A program made the translations under genes and the position numbers. Below the pieces are notes generated by a model. The model did no database searches. It saw nothing but the letters and a program-made list of their open reading frames with translations, and had not been told where the DNA came from. From NCBI GenBank assembly GCA_036381315.1, contig DASVDB010000124.1:1-36355 (forward strand): DNA of 36,355 nucleotides, written 5' to 3'. The stretch is from Bacilli bacterium. GTDB lineage: Bacteria > Bacillota > Bacilli > Paenibacillales > KCTC-25726. Positions 8,839 to 17,084 of this stretch are shown here, piece after piece. Each line of letters begins with the position of its first letter. Positions within the stretch are counted from its first letter, which is position 1.

Positions 8839-9678
8839 GTGAATAGACTGCAGTTTTATTTCGATCATCTGGTTCACCTTGTGAACGATCCCGATCGATG
8901 TGTCGACGAGCTGCGGCAGCGCGGCATCAGCGCAATGCGGGGAGGTCGGCATGAGCGGTGGGGAACCTATAACTCTTTATGTTATTTTGATCTCAGCTAT
9001 ATTGAGTTTTTGGGCGTTGATCATCCCGATTTGGCTTTAACCGTAACCGATAATGATTTGGCCAGGCAAGCGGCAGCGGATCTTCCGGAAAATGAAGGGC
9101 TGGCGCGGATCGGGATCAGGAGTTATAATATCGGACAAGCAGCGGAGCGGGCGCAGGCGCTCGGTTATCAGGTGACGGGGCCTTTTGCCGGCAGCCGGAC
9201 GCGAACGGACGGAACCGTTTTGCGCTGGAAAATGTTTTTTATCCGCGACGGCGCAAGCGGGCTGCGAATGCCTTTTTTCATTCAATGGGAACATACGGAT
9301 AAACAAAGGCAAAACGATTTGCGGCGGCAGGGGATGATCAAAGATCATCCGTTGGGGCGGCTCAGGTTGGAATATGTGGCCATTTCCGTCCGCAACCCGC
9401 AGCAGTCCGCCGCCGCTTGGGGCAAACTGCTCGGCATGGAACCCGAACCGCCGTATTATGATGCAACCTTGCAGGCAATATGCCGCGCCCTGCCGCTTCC
9501 GGGCGGCCGGTTACTTTTTTTAACGCCTTCGGAAAACGATAGCGGCGCCGACATACTGCGCAAATACGGCGAACGCCCGTATCTGGTATGTATCAGCGGC
9601 GCGTCCAAAGAAGAGACATGGAAGCTGCGAGGAGCAATCTATCAGTTGAAAAAAGAAAAGGGGATATCTCAACGATGA
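8839..9678 (+). CDS. VOC/glyoxalase-like domain protein
   Basis: A protein of up to 279 aa starting FDHLVHLVNDPDRCVDELRQRG, the opening strand-helix pattern of the glyoxalase-like (Glyoxalase_3) VOC fold. A second half-repeat begins near RLEYVAISVRNPQQSAAAW. Putative metal or substrate residues are the His in FDHLVH and Glu in YIEFLGV. The start is uncertain: GTG 8839 overlaps the only good ribosome site (AGAGGTGA at 8835-8842), so a CTG at 8848, seven bases behind that site, may be the real initiator; an in-frame TGA at 8830 excludes anything earlier. The stop overlaps the ATG of the binding-protein gene (ATGA), so the two are translationally coupled. Its link to a Liv-type importer suggests a role in metabolism of the imported compound. 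Reaction unknown. Confidence 0.8.
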   Translation: MNRLQFYFDHLVHLVNDPDRCVDELRQRGISAMRGGRHERWGTYNSLCYFDLSYIEFLGVDHPDLALTVTDNDLARQAAADLPENEGLARIGIRSYNIGQAAERAQALGYQVTGPFAGSRTRTDGTVLRWKMFFIRDGASGLRMPFFIQWEHTDKQRQNDLRRQGMIKDHPLGRLRLEYVAISVRNPQQSAAAWGKLLGMEPEPPYYDATLQAICRALPLPGGRLLFLTPSENDSGADILRKYGERPYLVCISGASKEETWKLRGAIYQLKKEKGISQR

Positions 9679-10847
9679 ACAGAGCGAAAAAAATAATTTT
9701 GACCGGAGCTTTAACCGTCGCCATGGCGTTTGCCGCCGTCGGTTGCGGAGCTTCCGGAAACGTGCAAGATGATACGGGAGCCGCTAACAGCGGCGATAGC
9801 AATGGCGACATTACGATTGCGGTAGCCGGACCGATGACCGGGGACGGCGCGCAGTACGGCAAGGCTTTCAAGGAAGGCGCCGAATTGGCGGTTGAGCAGT
9901 TCAATGCCGCCGGGGGGTACAACGGCAGGAAGGTGAAAGTGATTTACGGCGACGACAAGAACGATCCGAAAGAAGCGGCGAATGTTGCGCAAAACCTTTC
10001 ATCCAACAAAGATGTCGTTGCGGTTATCGGCCACTGGAGCAGCTCGGCAACCTTTGCCGGAATCCCGATTTACCAGCGCAACCAGGTTCCGATGCTGGCG
10101 CCTACGGCTTCAACGCCCAGCATTACAAAGCCGGAAACAACATGGATCTTCCGCAGCACCAACACGCAGGATACGGAAGGAAAGAACCTGGCGGACTACG
10201 CCGTCAACAAATTAAACAAGAAAAAAATTGCGGTTCTCTACTTAAACTCCGACTGGGGCAAAGCCAATGCCGAATTCTTCAAAACGAATGTCGAAAAGCT
10301 GGGCGGTACGATCGTTTCCTACGAATCATACCCGTCGGGCCAAAATCTTGATTACTCGGCTTCGCTGACCAAAGTGAAGGGCTTAAACCCGGACTTGCTG
10401 TACATCGGCAGCACTTACAGCGACGGCGTTCTGATTATCAAACAAGCGAAAGCGATGAATCTGAACATTCCGATCATGGGGCCGACGACGCTCGCCTCCG
10501 ACGGCTTCCTGCAAGCCAAAGACGCGGTCGAAGGGGTCTATTTGGATTCCGCCTTTTTCCCGCAGTCGGACAGGCCGGAAGTGCAGAAATTTGTTTCCGA
10601 ATTCCAGCAAAAATATAACCACATACCCGGTACGTTCAATGCTTTGTGCTATGATGCAACCAATATCGTGTTGGAAAGCATCAAACGCGGCGGCCCGACG
10701 CGTCAGGGAATTCGCGATGCCATGGCCAAAATCGCCAATTTCCCGGTTGTTACGGGGACGGTTACTTTCAACGAAATTCGCAGCGACAACAATAAAACGT
10801 ATTCCGACCTGGTGGTCAAGGACGGCAAGTTTGTACTTTTCCATTAA
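9675..10847 (+). CDS. Branched-chain amino acid type ABC transporter substrate-binding lipoprotein
   Basis: A 390-aa periplasmic-binding-fold protein of the Leu/Ile/Val (type I, Peripla_BP_6) family, anchored outside the membrane as a lipoprotein: residues 1-25 form a signal with a positive start (MNRAKK), hydrophobic core and lipobox ending AVGC, followed by a Ser/Gly/Asp-rich linker. Family motifs include AGPMTGDGAQYGKAFKEGAEL, where the ligand loop lies, and VIGHWSSSATFAG and PTASTPSITKP. The ATG at 9675 overlaps the VOC stop and is preceded by AAAGGGGATATC. An in-frame start at 9588 exists but would give no signal peptide, so it is rejected. Members bind amino acids, but also amides, urea and aromatic acids, so the substrate is open. 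Confidence 0.93.
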   Translation: MNRAKKIILTGALTVAMAFAAVGCGASGNVQDDTGAANSGDSNGDITIAVAGPMTGDGAQYGKAFKEGAELAVEQFNAAGGYNGRKVKVIYGDDKNDPKEAANVAQNLSSNKDVVAVIGHWSSSATFAGIPIYQRNQVPMLAPTASTPSITKPETTWIFRSTNTQDTEGKNLADYAVNKLNKKKIAVLYLNSDWGKANAEFFKTNVEKLGGTIVSYESYPSGQNLDYSASLTKVKGLNPDLLYIGSTYSDGVLIIKQAKAMNLNIPIMGPTTLASDGFLQAKDAVEGVYLDSAFFPQSDRPEVQKFVSEFQQKYNHIPGTFNALCYDATNIVLESIKRGGPTRQGIRDAMAKIANFPVVTGTVTFNEIRSDNNKTYSDLVVKDGKFVLFH

Positions 10848-10895
10848 AACGGAACGAAAGACATCAACCAATCTCACCTAACCGGAGATAGACCA

Positions 10896-11771
10896 ATGAT
10901 ATTGTTTGAGCAGTTGATTAACGGATTGGCGTTGGGCGGAGTTTACTCCCTCATCGCCCTGGGATTTACTTTGATCTTTGGCGTTCTGCGTTTGTTCCAC
11001 ATCTCCCACGGGGACGTCTTTATGTTCACGGGTTACATCGTCATCACGATTGTGGCGTTCGCCCGCTTGCCGCTTGCCGCCGCCCTGTTGATCGGGGTCG
11101 TGCTGGCAGCCTTGTTGGGAATTGTGGTGGAGCGGGTCGCGTTCAAACCGTACCGCAAATCGGACGAAATTATCCCGTTGATCAGCGGTATCGGCGTTTC
11201 GTTGACGCTGGAAAATCTGGCGATGCTGATCTGGGGACCGGAACAAAAGAGCTTCAAGCTTGGCGGAGATTTGGGCAGCGTAGACTTCGGTTCCGTGCAT
11301 ATCGCGGGGATTCGCCTCATTATTCTCGCCGCCTGTCTCCTCATCATGATTTTGTTCAATTACTGGTTGTTTCGCACCCGTACCGGGCGCGCCATCCGGG
11401 CGACGGCGGCGGATCCGGAAACGGCCAGCATGATGGGGATCAAGCCGGAGTTGGTGATTATGATTACGTTTGCTGTCGGCTCGTCGCTGGCCGGCGCGGC
11501 AACCGTGCTGGTCGGCGCATTGTACGGCGCCATTTATCCCACGCTTGGGTTCACGATGGGCATGAAAGCTTTCGCCGCTTCGATTCTCGGGGGCCTGGGC
11601 AGCATGACCGGGGCGATTGTGGGCGGCATGACTTTGGGCATTCTCGAAGTTTTCACCGCCGGATATATCAACATCGCTTATCAGGACTCGATCGCCATGG
11701 CGATTTTGATTCTTGTGCTGCTTTTGCGGCCGAACGGGATTCTGGGCAAGTCAGTTGAGGAGAAATTATGA
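10896..11771 (+). CDS. livH: Branched-chain amino acid type ABC transporter permease LivH-like
   Basis: A 291-aa inner membrane protein with about eight hydrophobic segments, matching the LivH branch (LILFEQLINGLALGG-like start, ALGFTLIFGVLRLFHISHGD, and ASILGGLGSMTGAIVGG near the C-terminus, which contacts the ATPases). It forms the translocation channel with the LivM-like protein encoded next. The ATG at 10896 has CCGGAGATAG upstream. The stop overlaps the next start as ATGA, showing translational coupling. The gene symbol reflects subfamily, not a proven leucine specificity. Confidence 0.92.
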   Translation: MILFEQLINGLALGGVYSLIALGFTLIFGVLRLFHISHGDVFMFTGYIVITIVAFARLPLAAALLIGVVLAALLGIVVERVAFKPYRKSDEIIPLISGIGVSLTLENLAMLIWGPEQKSFKLGGDLGSVDFGSVHIAGIRLIILAACLLIMILFNYWLFRTRTGRAIRATAADPETASMMGIKPELVIMITFAVGSSLAGAATVLVGALYGAIYPTLGFTMGMKAFAASILGGLGSMTGAIVGGMTLGILEVFTAGYINIAYQDSIAMAILILVLLLRPNGILGKSVEEKL

Positions 11772-12700
11772 GAAAAATGTGGATTGGAGCCGGTTTGTTG
11801 CTGCTCATCTGTTTTCCTTTTTTTGTTCATGATTTGTACATCGTGCGGATTGCGGTGATCGCGGGAATTTATGCGATACTGGCTTTAAGCCTGGGACTTA
11901 TTGTCGGGAAAATCCGCCTGGTCTCCGCCGGTCATGCCGCCTTTTTCGGAATCGGCGCGTATACTTCGGCAATCTTGACAACCAGGCTGGAACTGCCGTT
12001 TTTGGCCGGTTTTGCGGCTGCCGCGGTGCTTGCCGGCTTCATCGGATATTTGCTGGCTTTTCCGATCTTGCGCCTGAAAGGGCATTATTTGGCGATGGCG
12101 ACGCTGGCGTTCGGCATTATCGTGCAAATGGTGATGCTGAATTGGGAAGGACTGACGAATGGGCCGAACGGAATTCCCGGCATCCCGTTCGCGTCCTTGT
12201 TCGGCTATGTCCTGGACAGCGACCGGAAGATGTATGGGTTTGTCGCTTTTCTGCTGGTTGCGCTGCTGCTCTTTTTGCGGCGGTTGTATCAATCGTCGCT
12301 CGGCCGCACGCTGGACTATATTCGGGAAGACGAAATCGCCGCGCAAGCTTTGGGCATTCGTGTCAGGCGTTACAAAACGCTTGGCTTCACCCTCTCGGCC
12401 GCGCTGGCTGGTCTCTCGGGGAGCCTGTTTGCCCACTATATGGCCTTTATCAATTATGATTCCTTCAATCCGATGGAGTCGTTTATGGTTTTGGCCATGG
12501 TTGTCGTGGGCGGAATGTCCACGCTGCTCGGCCCTGTGCTGGGAGCGGTGCTGTTGACGGCAATACCCGAGATATTGCGGTCGCTCGCCGATTACCGAAT
12601 GCTGATTTACGGCCTGGTTTTGATCATCGTCCTCTATTTTCGCCCGCAAGGAATTTTGGGTGTCCGCAAAGCTGACGGAAAAGAAAGGAATGCCGAATGA
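11768..12700 (+). CDS. livM: Branched-chain amino acid type ABC transporter permease LivM-like
   Basis: A 310-aa permease with roughly nine to ten membrane segments. LivM features are SLGLIVGKIRLVSAGHAAFFGIGAY-like text near residues 40-65, the NGPNGIPGIP loop, GRTLDYIREDEIAAQALGI (the cytoplasmic EAA-like coupling region), and VVGGMSTLLGPVLGA near the end. It starts at the ATG overlapping the LivH stop and its own TGA overlaps the LivG ATG. It is the second half of the importer's channel. Confidence 0.92.
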   Translation: MRKMWIGAGLLLLICFPFFVHDLYIVRIAVIAGIYAILALSLGLIVGKIRLVSAGHAAFFGIGAYTSAILTTRLELPFLAGFAAAAVLAGFIGYLLAFPILRLKGHYLAMATLAFGIIVQMVMLNWEGLTNGPNGIPGIPFASLFGYVLDSDRKMYGFVAFLLVALLLFLRRLYQSSLGRTLDYIREDEIAAQALGIRVRRYKTLGFTLSAALAGLSGSLFAHYMAFINYDSFNPMESFMVLAMVVVGGMSTLLGPVLGAVLLTAIPEILRSLADYRMLIYGLVLIIVLYFRPQGILGVRKADGKERNAE

Positions 12701-13491
12701 CAGAGGTGGACGGGTTGACGGACAAACTGTTGACAGGAACGCGCTTAAGCAAATATTTTGGCGGTGTCAAAGCTGTCGATGACATCGATTTTTCGTTGCG
12801 GGAAGGGGAACTGGTCGGCCTGATCGGTCCGAACGGGGCAGGGAAATCGACCGTTTTTAACTTGTTAAGCGGGGCGATTGCGCCGTCGCACGGCACCATC
12901 CATATCCGCGGCGTCGATATGACCGGAAAGAAATTGTTTCAGTTTGCGGAAAAAGGCGTCGCCCGAACTTTTCAAAATATCCGGCTGTTTAAAGGAATGA
13001 CCGTATTTGACAACGTGTTGGCCGGTTTTCACCGGGAATTGGATACCGGTTTTTTGCACAGCATTGCAAACTTTTCCTCTTCCCGCAAAAAAGAGCAATT
13101 AGCCAGGGCCAAGGCGGAAGAGCTGCTGCGCGCTTTCGGGCTTTACGCGCACCGGAACAAACTTGCCACCCACCTTTCCTACGGCGACCAACGCCGTGTG
13201 GAAATTGCCCGGGCGCTTGCCGCAAATCCGCAAATCCTGTTGCTGGATGAGCCGGCCGCCGGCATGAACGCTTACGAGGGGCAAGAGCTGGTAAAGCTGA
13301 TCGGCGACGTTTGGCGAAACTATCATTTGTCGATCGTATTGGTCGAACATGACATGGAAGTCGTTATGAATCTGTGCCAAACGATTTACGTAATGGATAG
13401 CGGCAGACTGATTTTTCACGGAACGCCGGAAGCGGTCAGACAAAGCAAGGTTGTTCGCGAAGCCTACCTTGGAGGCGATCTGGATGCTTGA
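12697..13491 (+). CDS. livG: ABC transporter ATP-binding protein LivG-like
   Basis: A 264-aa cytoplasmic ATPase. Walker A is GPNGAGKST, the signature is LSYGDQRRVEIARAL (the variant LSYG seen in LivG), Walker B is ILLLDEPAAGMN and the switch His follows in LVEHDM. The LivG insertion after the Q-loop (ENIRLF-like ARTFQNIRLFKGMTVFDNVL) is present. It powers import together with LivF. The start overlaps the LivM stop (ATGA), and the 3' end overlaps livF by 8 bp. Confidence 0.93.
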   Translation: MTEVDGLTDKLLTGTRLSKYFGGVKAVDDIDFSLREGELVGLIGPNGAGKSTVFNLLSGAIAPSHGTIHIRGVDMTGKKLFQFAEKGVARTFQNIRLFKGMTVFDNVLAGFHRELDTGFLHSIANFSSSRKKEQLARAKAEELLRAFGLYAHRNKLATHLSYGDQRRVEIARALAANPQILLLDEPAAGMNAYEGQELVKLIGDVWRNYHLSIVLVEHDMEVVMNLCQTIYVMDSGRLIFHGTPEAVRQSKVVREAYLGGDLDA

Positions 13492-14209
13492 ATTGCAAGA
13501 TGTTTCGCTTGCGTATGATTCCGGCGACGTCGTCCGCCATGTCAACATGGAAGTGCGAAAAGGGGAAATTGTCGGATTGATCGGTTCAAACGGCGCCGGC
13601 AAAACGACGATCATGAAATGCATTTCCGGTCTGGTGCGGGTGAAGGACGGCAAGGGCGCGATTTTTTACAACGGGCAAAACGTGACGAATTTTTCTCCCG
13701 ATCGCATCCTGAAACTCGGGATTAGCCATGTGCCGGAGGGGCGGCGGATTTTTTCCGACCTCACGGTTGAGGAAAATTTGTATTTGGGCGGCTACCGCCA
13801 TGGCCGGGCGGATCTTTCGGGTGACTTCGCAAAAGTATACAAATTGTTCCCCATCCTGCAGGAACGCAAAAAGCAGCGGGCCGGCAATTTAAGCGGAGGC
13901 GAACAGCAGATGCTGGCGCTTGGCCGGGCGCTGATGTCGCGCCCTGACTTTCTGATCTTGGACGAACCTTCCCTGGGGCTGGCGCCGCTAATGGTCAAGA
14001 CAGTTTTTCAGCTGATCCGGGAAATTCACGCTGCCGGGGTAACGGTCCTGCTGGTCGAGCAAAATGTGGACCTGGCGCTGAAGTATGTGGACCGCGCGTA
14101 TATTATACAATCGGGACTAATCGTGCTCGAGGGCAGTCCGGATACGATCATGAGCTCCGGCGACATTATGGAAGCGTATCTTGGTCGGACAAGCCGCGAG
14201 AAGCAATAG
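13484..14209 (+). CDS. livF: ABC transporter ATP-binding protein LivF-like
   Basis: A 241-aa ATPase of the LivF type: Walker A GSNGAGKTT, VPEGRRIFSDLTVEENL typical of LivF, signature LSGGEQQMLALGRAL, Walker B FLILDEPSLGLAP, and VEQNV with its switch region. The ATG at 13484 begins MLELQDVSLAYDSG and sits behind GGAGGCGATCTGG inside the end of livG; an earlier in-frame ATG at 13451 would place eleven extra residues within livG and is not used by the family. It closes the five-gene importer and is followed at once by a perfect terminator. Confidence 0.93.
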   Translation: MLELQDVSLAYDSGDVVRHVNMEVRKGEIVGLIGSNGAGKTTIMKCISGLVRVKDGKGAIFYNGQNVTNFSPDRILKLGISHVPEGRRIFSDLTVEENLYLGGYRHGRADLSGDFAKVYKLFPILQERKKQRAGNLSGGEQQMLALGRALMSRPDFLILDEPSLGLAPLMVKTVFQLIREIHAAGVTVLLVEQNVDLALKYVDRAYIIQSGLIVLEGSPDTIMSSGDIMEAYLGRTSREKQ

Positions 14210-14219
14210 GAAATATGGA

Positions 14220-14270
14220 TAGCAGCAGAAAGCCGCTCGCAAAAACGAGCGGCTTTCTGCTGCTATTTAA
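14220..14270 (+). terminator. Terminator of the Liv operon
   Basis: A perfect 20-bp stem (14220-14239 with 14246-14265) with a CAAAAA loop, followed by TTTAAA, lies 10 bp after the livF stop. Confidence 0.88.
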
Positions 14271-14303
14271 AGTTGGGGAGCAAGTGCCGGCTTGGAATAT
14301 TTA

Positions 14304-14327
14304 TTGAACTGCGCCAACTCAGTTCAA
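14304..14327 (-). terminator. Short hairpin directly after the lyase stop
   Basis: TTGAACTG/CAGTTCAA (14304-14311, 14320-14327) abuts the lyase stop codon on the minus strand and is followed there by TAAATATT. A weak terminator candidate. Confidence 0.4.
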
Positions 14328-16700
14328 TTATTGTACTTTTATAATCTGCCACTGTTGATTATATCCCCCGTTATCCTGCCATTGCAGGATATTACCGCCG
14401 TCCGCGGTCGATAATCCTTCTACGTCTGCCACCTTGCCGCTGTTGCGGTTGACAAGCTTATAATAGCCGTTGCCGATGTCGGAAATTTGCCACTGCTGGC
14501 CGCTGCTGCCGTTGTCCGTCCATTGCAGAATATTCGCTCCGTTCGCAGTCGAATTCCCGTCAACAGCCATTGCCTTGCCGCTATTTCGGTTGATCAGCTT
14601 GTAATAACCGCCGCCGGCATCGACAATCCGCCACTGCTGGTTATATCCGCCATGGTTGGACCATTGCAGGATATTTGCCCCGTCGGAGTATGAACCGCCC
14701 TCGACATCCGCCACCTTGCCGCTGTTGCGATTAACAAGCATGTAATAGGCATTTGGATCCCAGGTGCCGCCTGTACCGTCGCCGTTATCGCTGCCGCCGA
14801 CCAGGTAAATGTTCGGAACGGGGGGAGGCGCCATTCCTTCGCCAAGGAAGAAGGATGTATGCGGCGGCTGATTATAGGCGACATTCTGCCAGGCAACGCC
14901 CAGGCGATAAACCGGATCGTGCATCAAAGTGTAAATCCGGTAATTTGTGACGGCAGTAGTGGTGTAAATTCGCAGGGCAGAGCTGTCTTGCGTCCGCCAC
15001 ACGGCTTCTTCCCGCCAGTCGCCCAAGATGTCGGCCTGCAGGCTGGGCGTTCCTTTCGTACCGTTGTTGGAATATGCTCCGTTTGCTGTCAACAACGTAT
15101 TGGTTCGTTGGTTGGCGTAATCCCATTTGCTGATCGTGCCGACCCCCGAACTATGATCGAGCAGTTCGCGGAGCAGATCCCCATCCCACCAAATACCGAA
15201 GTTAATGGATGAAGGTGTCGAACTGCTAAGCTTTGTCCCGTCGATTGTATAAAGCCCAACACCATTCGATGCCCAGACCTCTTCGCCGGGATGCCTGGGA
15301 TCGATATCCGCCGCCATACCGCGGCCTGTATCGCCGTTACCCGTAACCCTCCATATAACATGGCCGTTCGCCGCATCCCAAACGGCTGCGCCATATGGGC
15401 TGTTTTCCAGAACCTTAAACACTTCCAGTCCGGCTCTATTCGGGTTCAGATCACCGAAATGCATGGCATCGCCATGTCCAAGGCCCGTGTTATACAAACC
15501 GGCGCCATTATCATCGACAGTCATCGCTCCGTAGACAATCTCGTCTTTGCCGTCGCCATCCGCATCGCCGATGCTCAGATTGTGATTTCCCTGCCCCGCA
15601 TATGAGGAATAGCCGGAATTGTTGCTGTCGAATTTCCACAGTTTCGTCAACTGGCCGTTGCGCCAGTTGTAGGCCGTAAGTACGGTACGGGTGTAATAAC
15701 CGCGCGCCATAATCAAGCTCGGCCTTGTTCCATCCAGATAAGCGATACCGGCCAAAAACCGATCGACACGATTCCCGTAGCAGTCGCCCCAATCGCAAAC
15801 TTTACCCCTGGGCGGATCATAGTTTACGGTAGCCATGGCCGCTCCGGTTTGTCCGTTGAAAATCGACAAGTACTCGGGGCCGCTCAAAATATAACCGCTG
15901 GAGTTCCGGTAATCGGCACTCGCATTGCCGATGACGGCGCCTTTTCCGTCCACGGTGCCGTCTGCAGTTTTCATCGCGACTTCGGCTTTGCCGTCGCCGT
16001 CCAGATCATACACCATGAATTGGGTATAATGCGCGCCGGCGCGAATGTTTCTGCCCAGATTGATCCGCCACAGGCGGGTCCCGTCCAGTTTATAAGCATC
16101 TACATATACATTCCCGGTATAGCCGGATTGCGAGTTATCTTTCGAATTGGAAGGGTCCCATTTCAGTACAATTTCGTATTTTCCGTCGCCGTCCAGATCA
16201 CCGACACTGGCATCATTGGCATTGTAGGTATAGTTTACGCCGTCCGGCGTTGTCCCGCCCGCCGGTTTTTGCAGCGGAACAGTCAGATAATTGGTTCCCC
16301 ATACATTGACTGCCTCCGACGGCGCTTGCTCCGTCCCGTTTATTACCGGGCGCACAACATACGTGGAATTTGCCGTGCCGCCGGTGTCCAGATAATTGGT
16401 GCTTGTCGTGATGGGTGATGAATTGATCTTGCTTCCGTTGCGGTAAAGGTTAAAACCTATGTTGCCGGGATCGTTGCCGAACATCCGCCAACTGACAAAG
16501 ACGCCGTTCGTTACCTTGACGGCAATAAGCCCGCGATCCAGAAATTCCATCTGCCGCCCGGACGATGCCGCCGATGCTGCCTGCACGCCGGCCAACGCCG
16601 GATATTGCATCGTATAAATCGTATAATAGGATGCAATCAGAACAAGGCCAAGCAAAATTAAACATAATTGTTTCCATATGCGATTTGCATGCGTAATCAT
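14328..16700 (-). CDS. Secreted rhamnogalacturonan lyase (PL11) with C-terminal ricin-type carbohydrate-binding domain
   Basis: A 790-aa extracellular enzyme that cleaves the rhamnogalacturonan I backbone of pectin by beta-elimination. It has an N-terminal signal (basic HANRIWK, hydrophobic core LCLILLGLVLIASYY, cleavage near AASA). The PL11 beta-propeller follows from MEFLDRGLIAVKV to about residue 640, with the Bacillus YesW/YesX-like opening NGVFVSWRMFGNDPGNIGFNLYRNG and calcium-binding loops DLDGDGKYEIVLKWD, DLDGDGKAEVAMKTADG and DADGDGKDEIVYGAM. The last 139 residues (652-790) are three tandem 45-47-aa beta-trefoil units, each with NRNSGK, NILQW and a QQW motif. The ATG at 16700 follows AAGGAGATGAGTTT. 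No other pectin genes adjoin, so it acts as a lone plant-polymer enzyme here. Confidence 0.93.
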   Translation of the reverse strand: MITHANRIWKQLCLILLGLVLIASYYTIYTMQYPALAGVQAASAASSGRQMEFLDRGLIAVKVTNGVFVSWRMFGNDPGNIGFNLYRNGSKINSSPITTSTNYLDTGGTANSTYVVRPVINGTEQAPSEAVNVWGTNYLTVPLQKPAGGTTPDGVNYTYNANDASVGDLDGDGKYEIVLKWDPSNSKDNSQSGYTGNVYVDAYKLDGTRLWRINLGRNIRAGAHYTQFMVYDLDGDGKAEVAMKTADGTVDGKGAVIGNASADYRNSSGYILSGPEYLSIFNGQTGAAMATVNYDPPRGKVCDWGDCYGNRVDRFLAGIAYLDGTRPSLIMARGYYTRTVLTAYNWRNGQLTKLWKFDSNNSGYSSYAGQGNHNLSIGDADGDGKDEIVYGAMTVDDNGAGLYNTGLGHGDAMHFGDLNPNRAGLEVFKVLENSPYGAAVWDAANGHVIWRVTGNGDTGRGMAADIDPRHPGEEVWASNGVGLYTIDGTKLSSSTPSSINFGIWWDGDLLRELLDHSSGVGTISKWDYANQRTNTLLTANGAYSNNGTKGTPSLQADILGDWREEAVWRTQDSSALRIYTTTAVTNYRIYTLMHDPVYRLGVAWQNVAYNQPPHTSFFLGEGMAPPPVPNIYLVGGSDNGDGTGGTWDPNAYYMLVNRNSGKVADVEGGSYSDGANILQWSNHGGYNQQWRIVDAGGGYYKLINRNSGKAMAVDGNSTANGANILQWTDNGSSGQQWQISDIGNGYYKLVNRNSGKVADVEGLSTADGGNILQWQDNGGYNQQWQIIKVQ
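14331..14747 (-). repeat. Three tandem ricin-like (QxW) repeats encoded in the lyase
   Basis: Units encoded at 14607-14747, 14466-14606 and 14331-14465 each start YY(M/K)L(V/I)NRNSGK and end QQW(R/Q)I. High identity between units points to recent duplication; together they form one beta-trefoil sugar-binding domain. Confidence 0.85.
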
Positions 16701-16844
16701 AAACTCATCTCCTTGTTTATTTTGGCTTCATTTCCGTCTTCGGGTCCTTTTCACCTCACACGAAATTGTTTTTCACCTTGTCCCAATCAAATTTTATGGC
16801 GGTAAAAATAACATAAAAACCACCCCCTAACACCTTATAAATAT

Positions 16845-16874
16845 AGTATAATGTGGAAAATATTGATTTGTAAA
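16845..16874 (-). promoter_or_regulatory. Candidate promoter of the rhamnogalacturonan lyase
   Basis: Minus strand TTTACA (16874-16869), 18-bp spacer, TATACT (16850-16845). It predicts a leader of about 138 nt before the ATG at 16700. Confidence 0.55.
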
Positions 16875-16983
16875 TCACGAAGAATGATGAAAAGTTTCGG
16901 CGTAGCTGTGAAAACCTTCATGAAGATTGCGGTAATTCAGATTATGTCGAACAGATTTCGTACGATACGTAATTTATGACATC

Positions 16984-17012
16984 GGAGGACATTTTCAAAT
17001 GTCCTCCTTTAA
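16984..17012 (+). terminator. Hairpin with short T tract after a 31-codon open frame
   Basis: GGAGGACATTT (16984-16994) pairs perfectly with 16997-17007, followed by TTTAAC. It starts 4 bp after the stop of the small plus-strand frame 16884-16979. Confidence 0.5.
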
Positions 17013-17084
17013 CATACGGGAGGGATATTGTGTTTCGTAGCTTTTGTTACTATTCTCATTATTTTAACTTCATGTACTCATAAA

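Larger units (their letters stand above)
16701..17084. other. Lyase upstream region; no supported gene
   Basis: A 384-bp gap. It holds the lyase leader (about 138 nt), its promoter, a 31-codon plus-strand open frame (16884-16979) without a good ribosome binding site, and a hairpin at 16984-17007. Nothing else is recognised. Confidence 0.5.
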
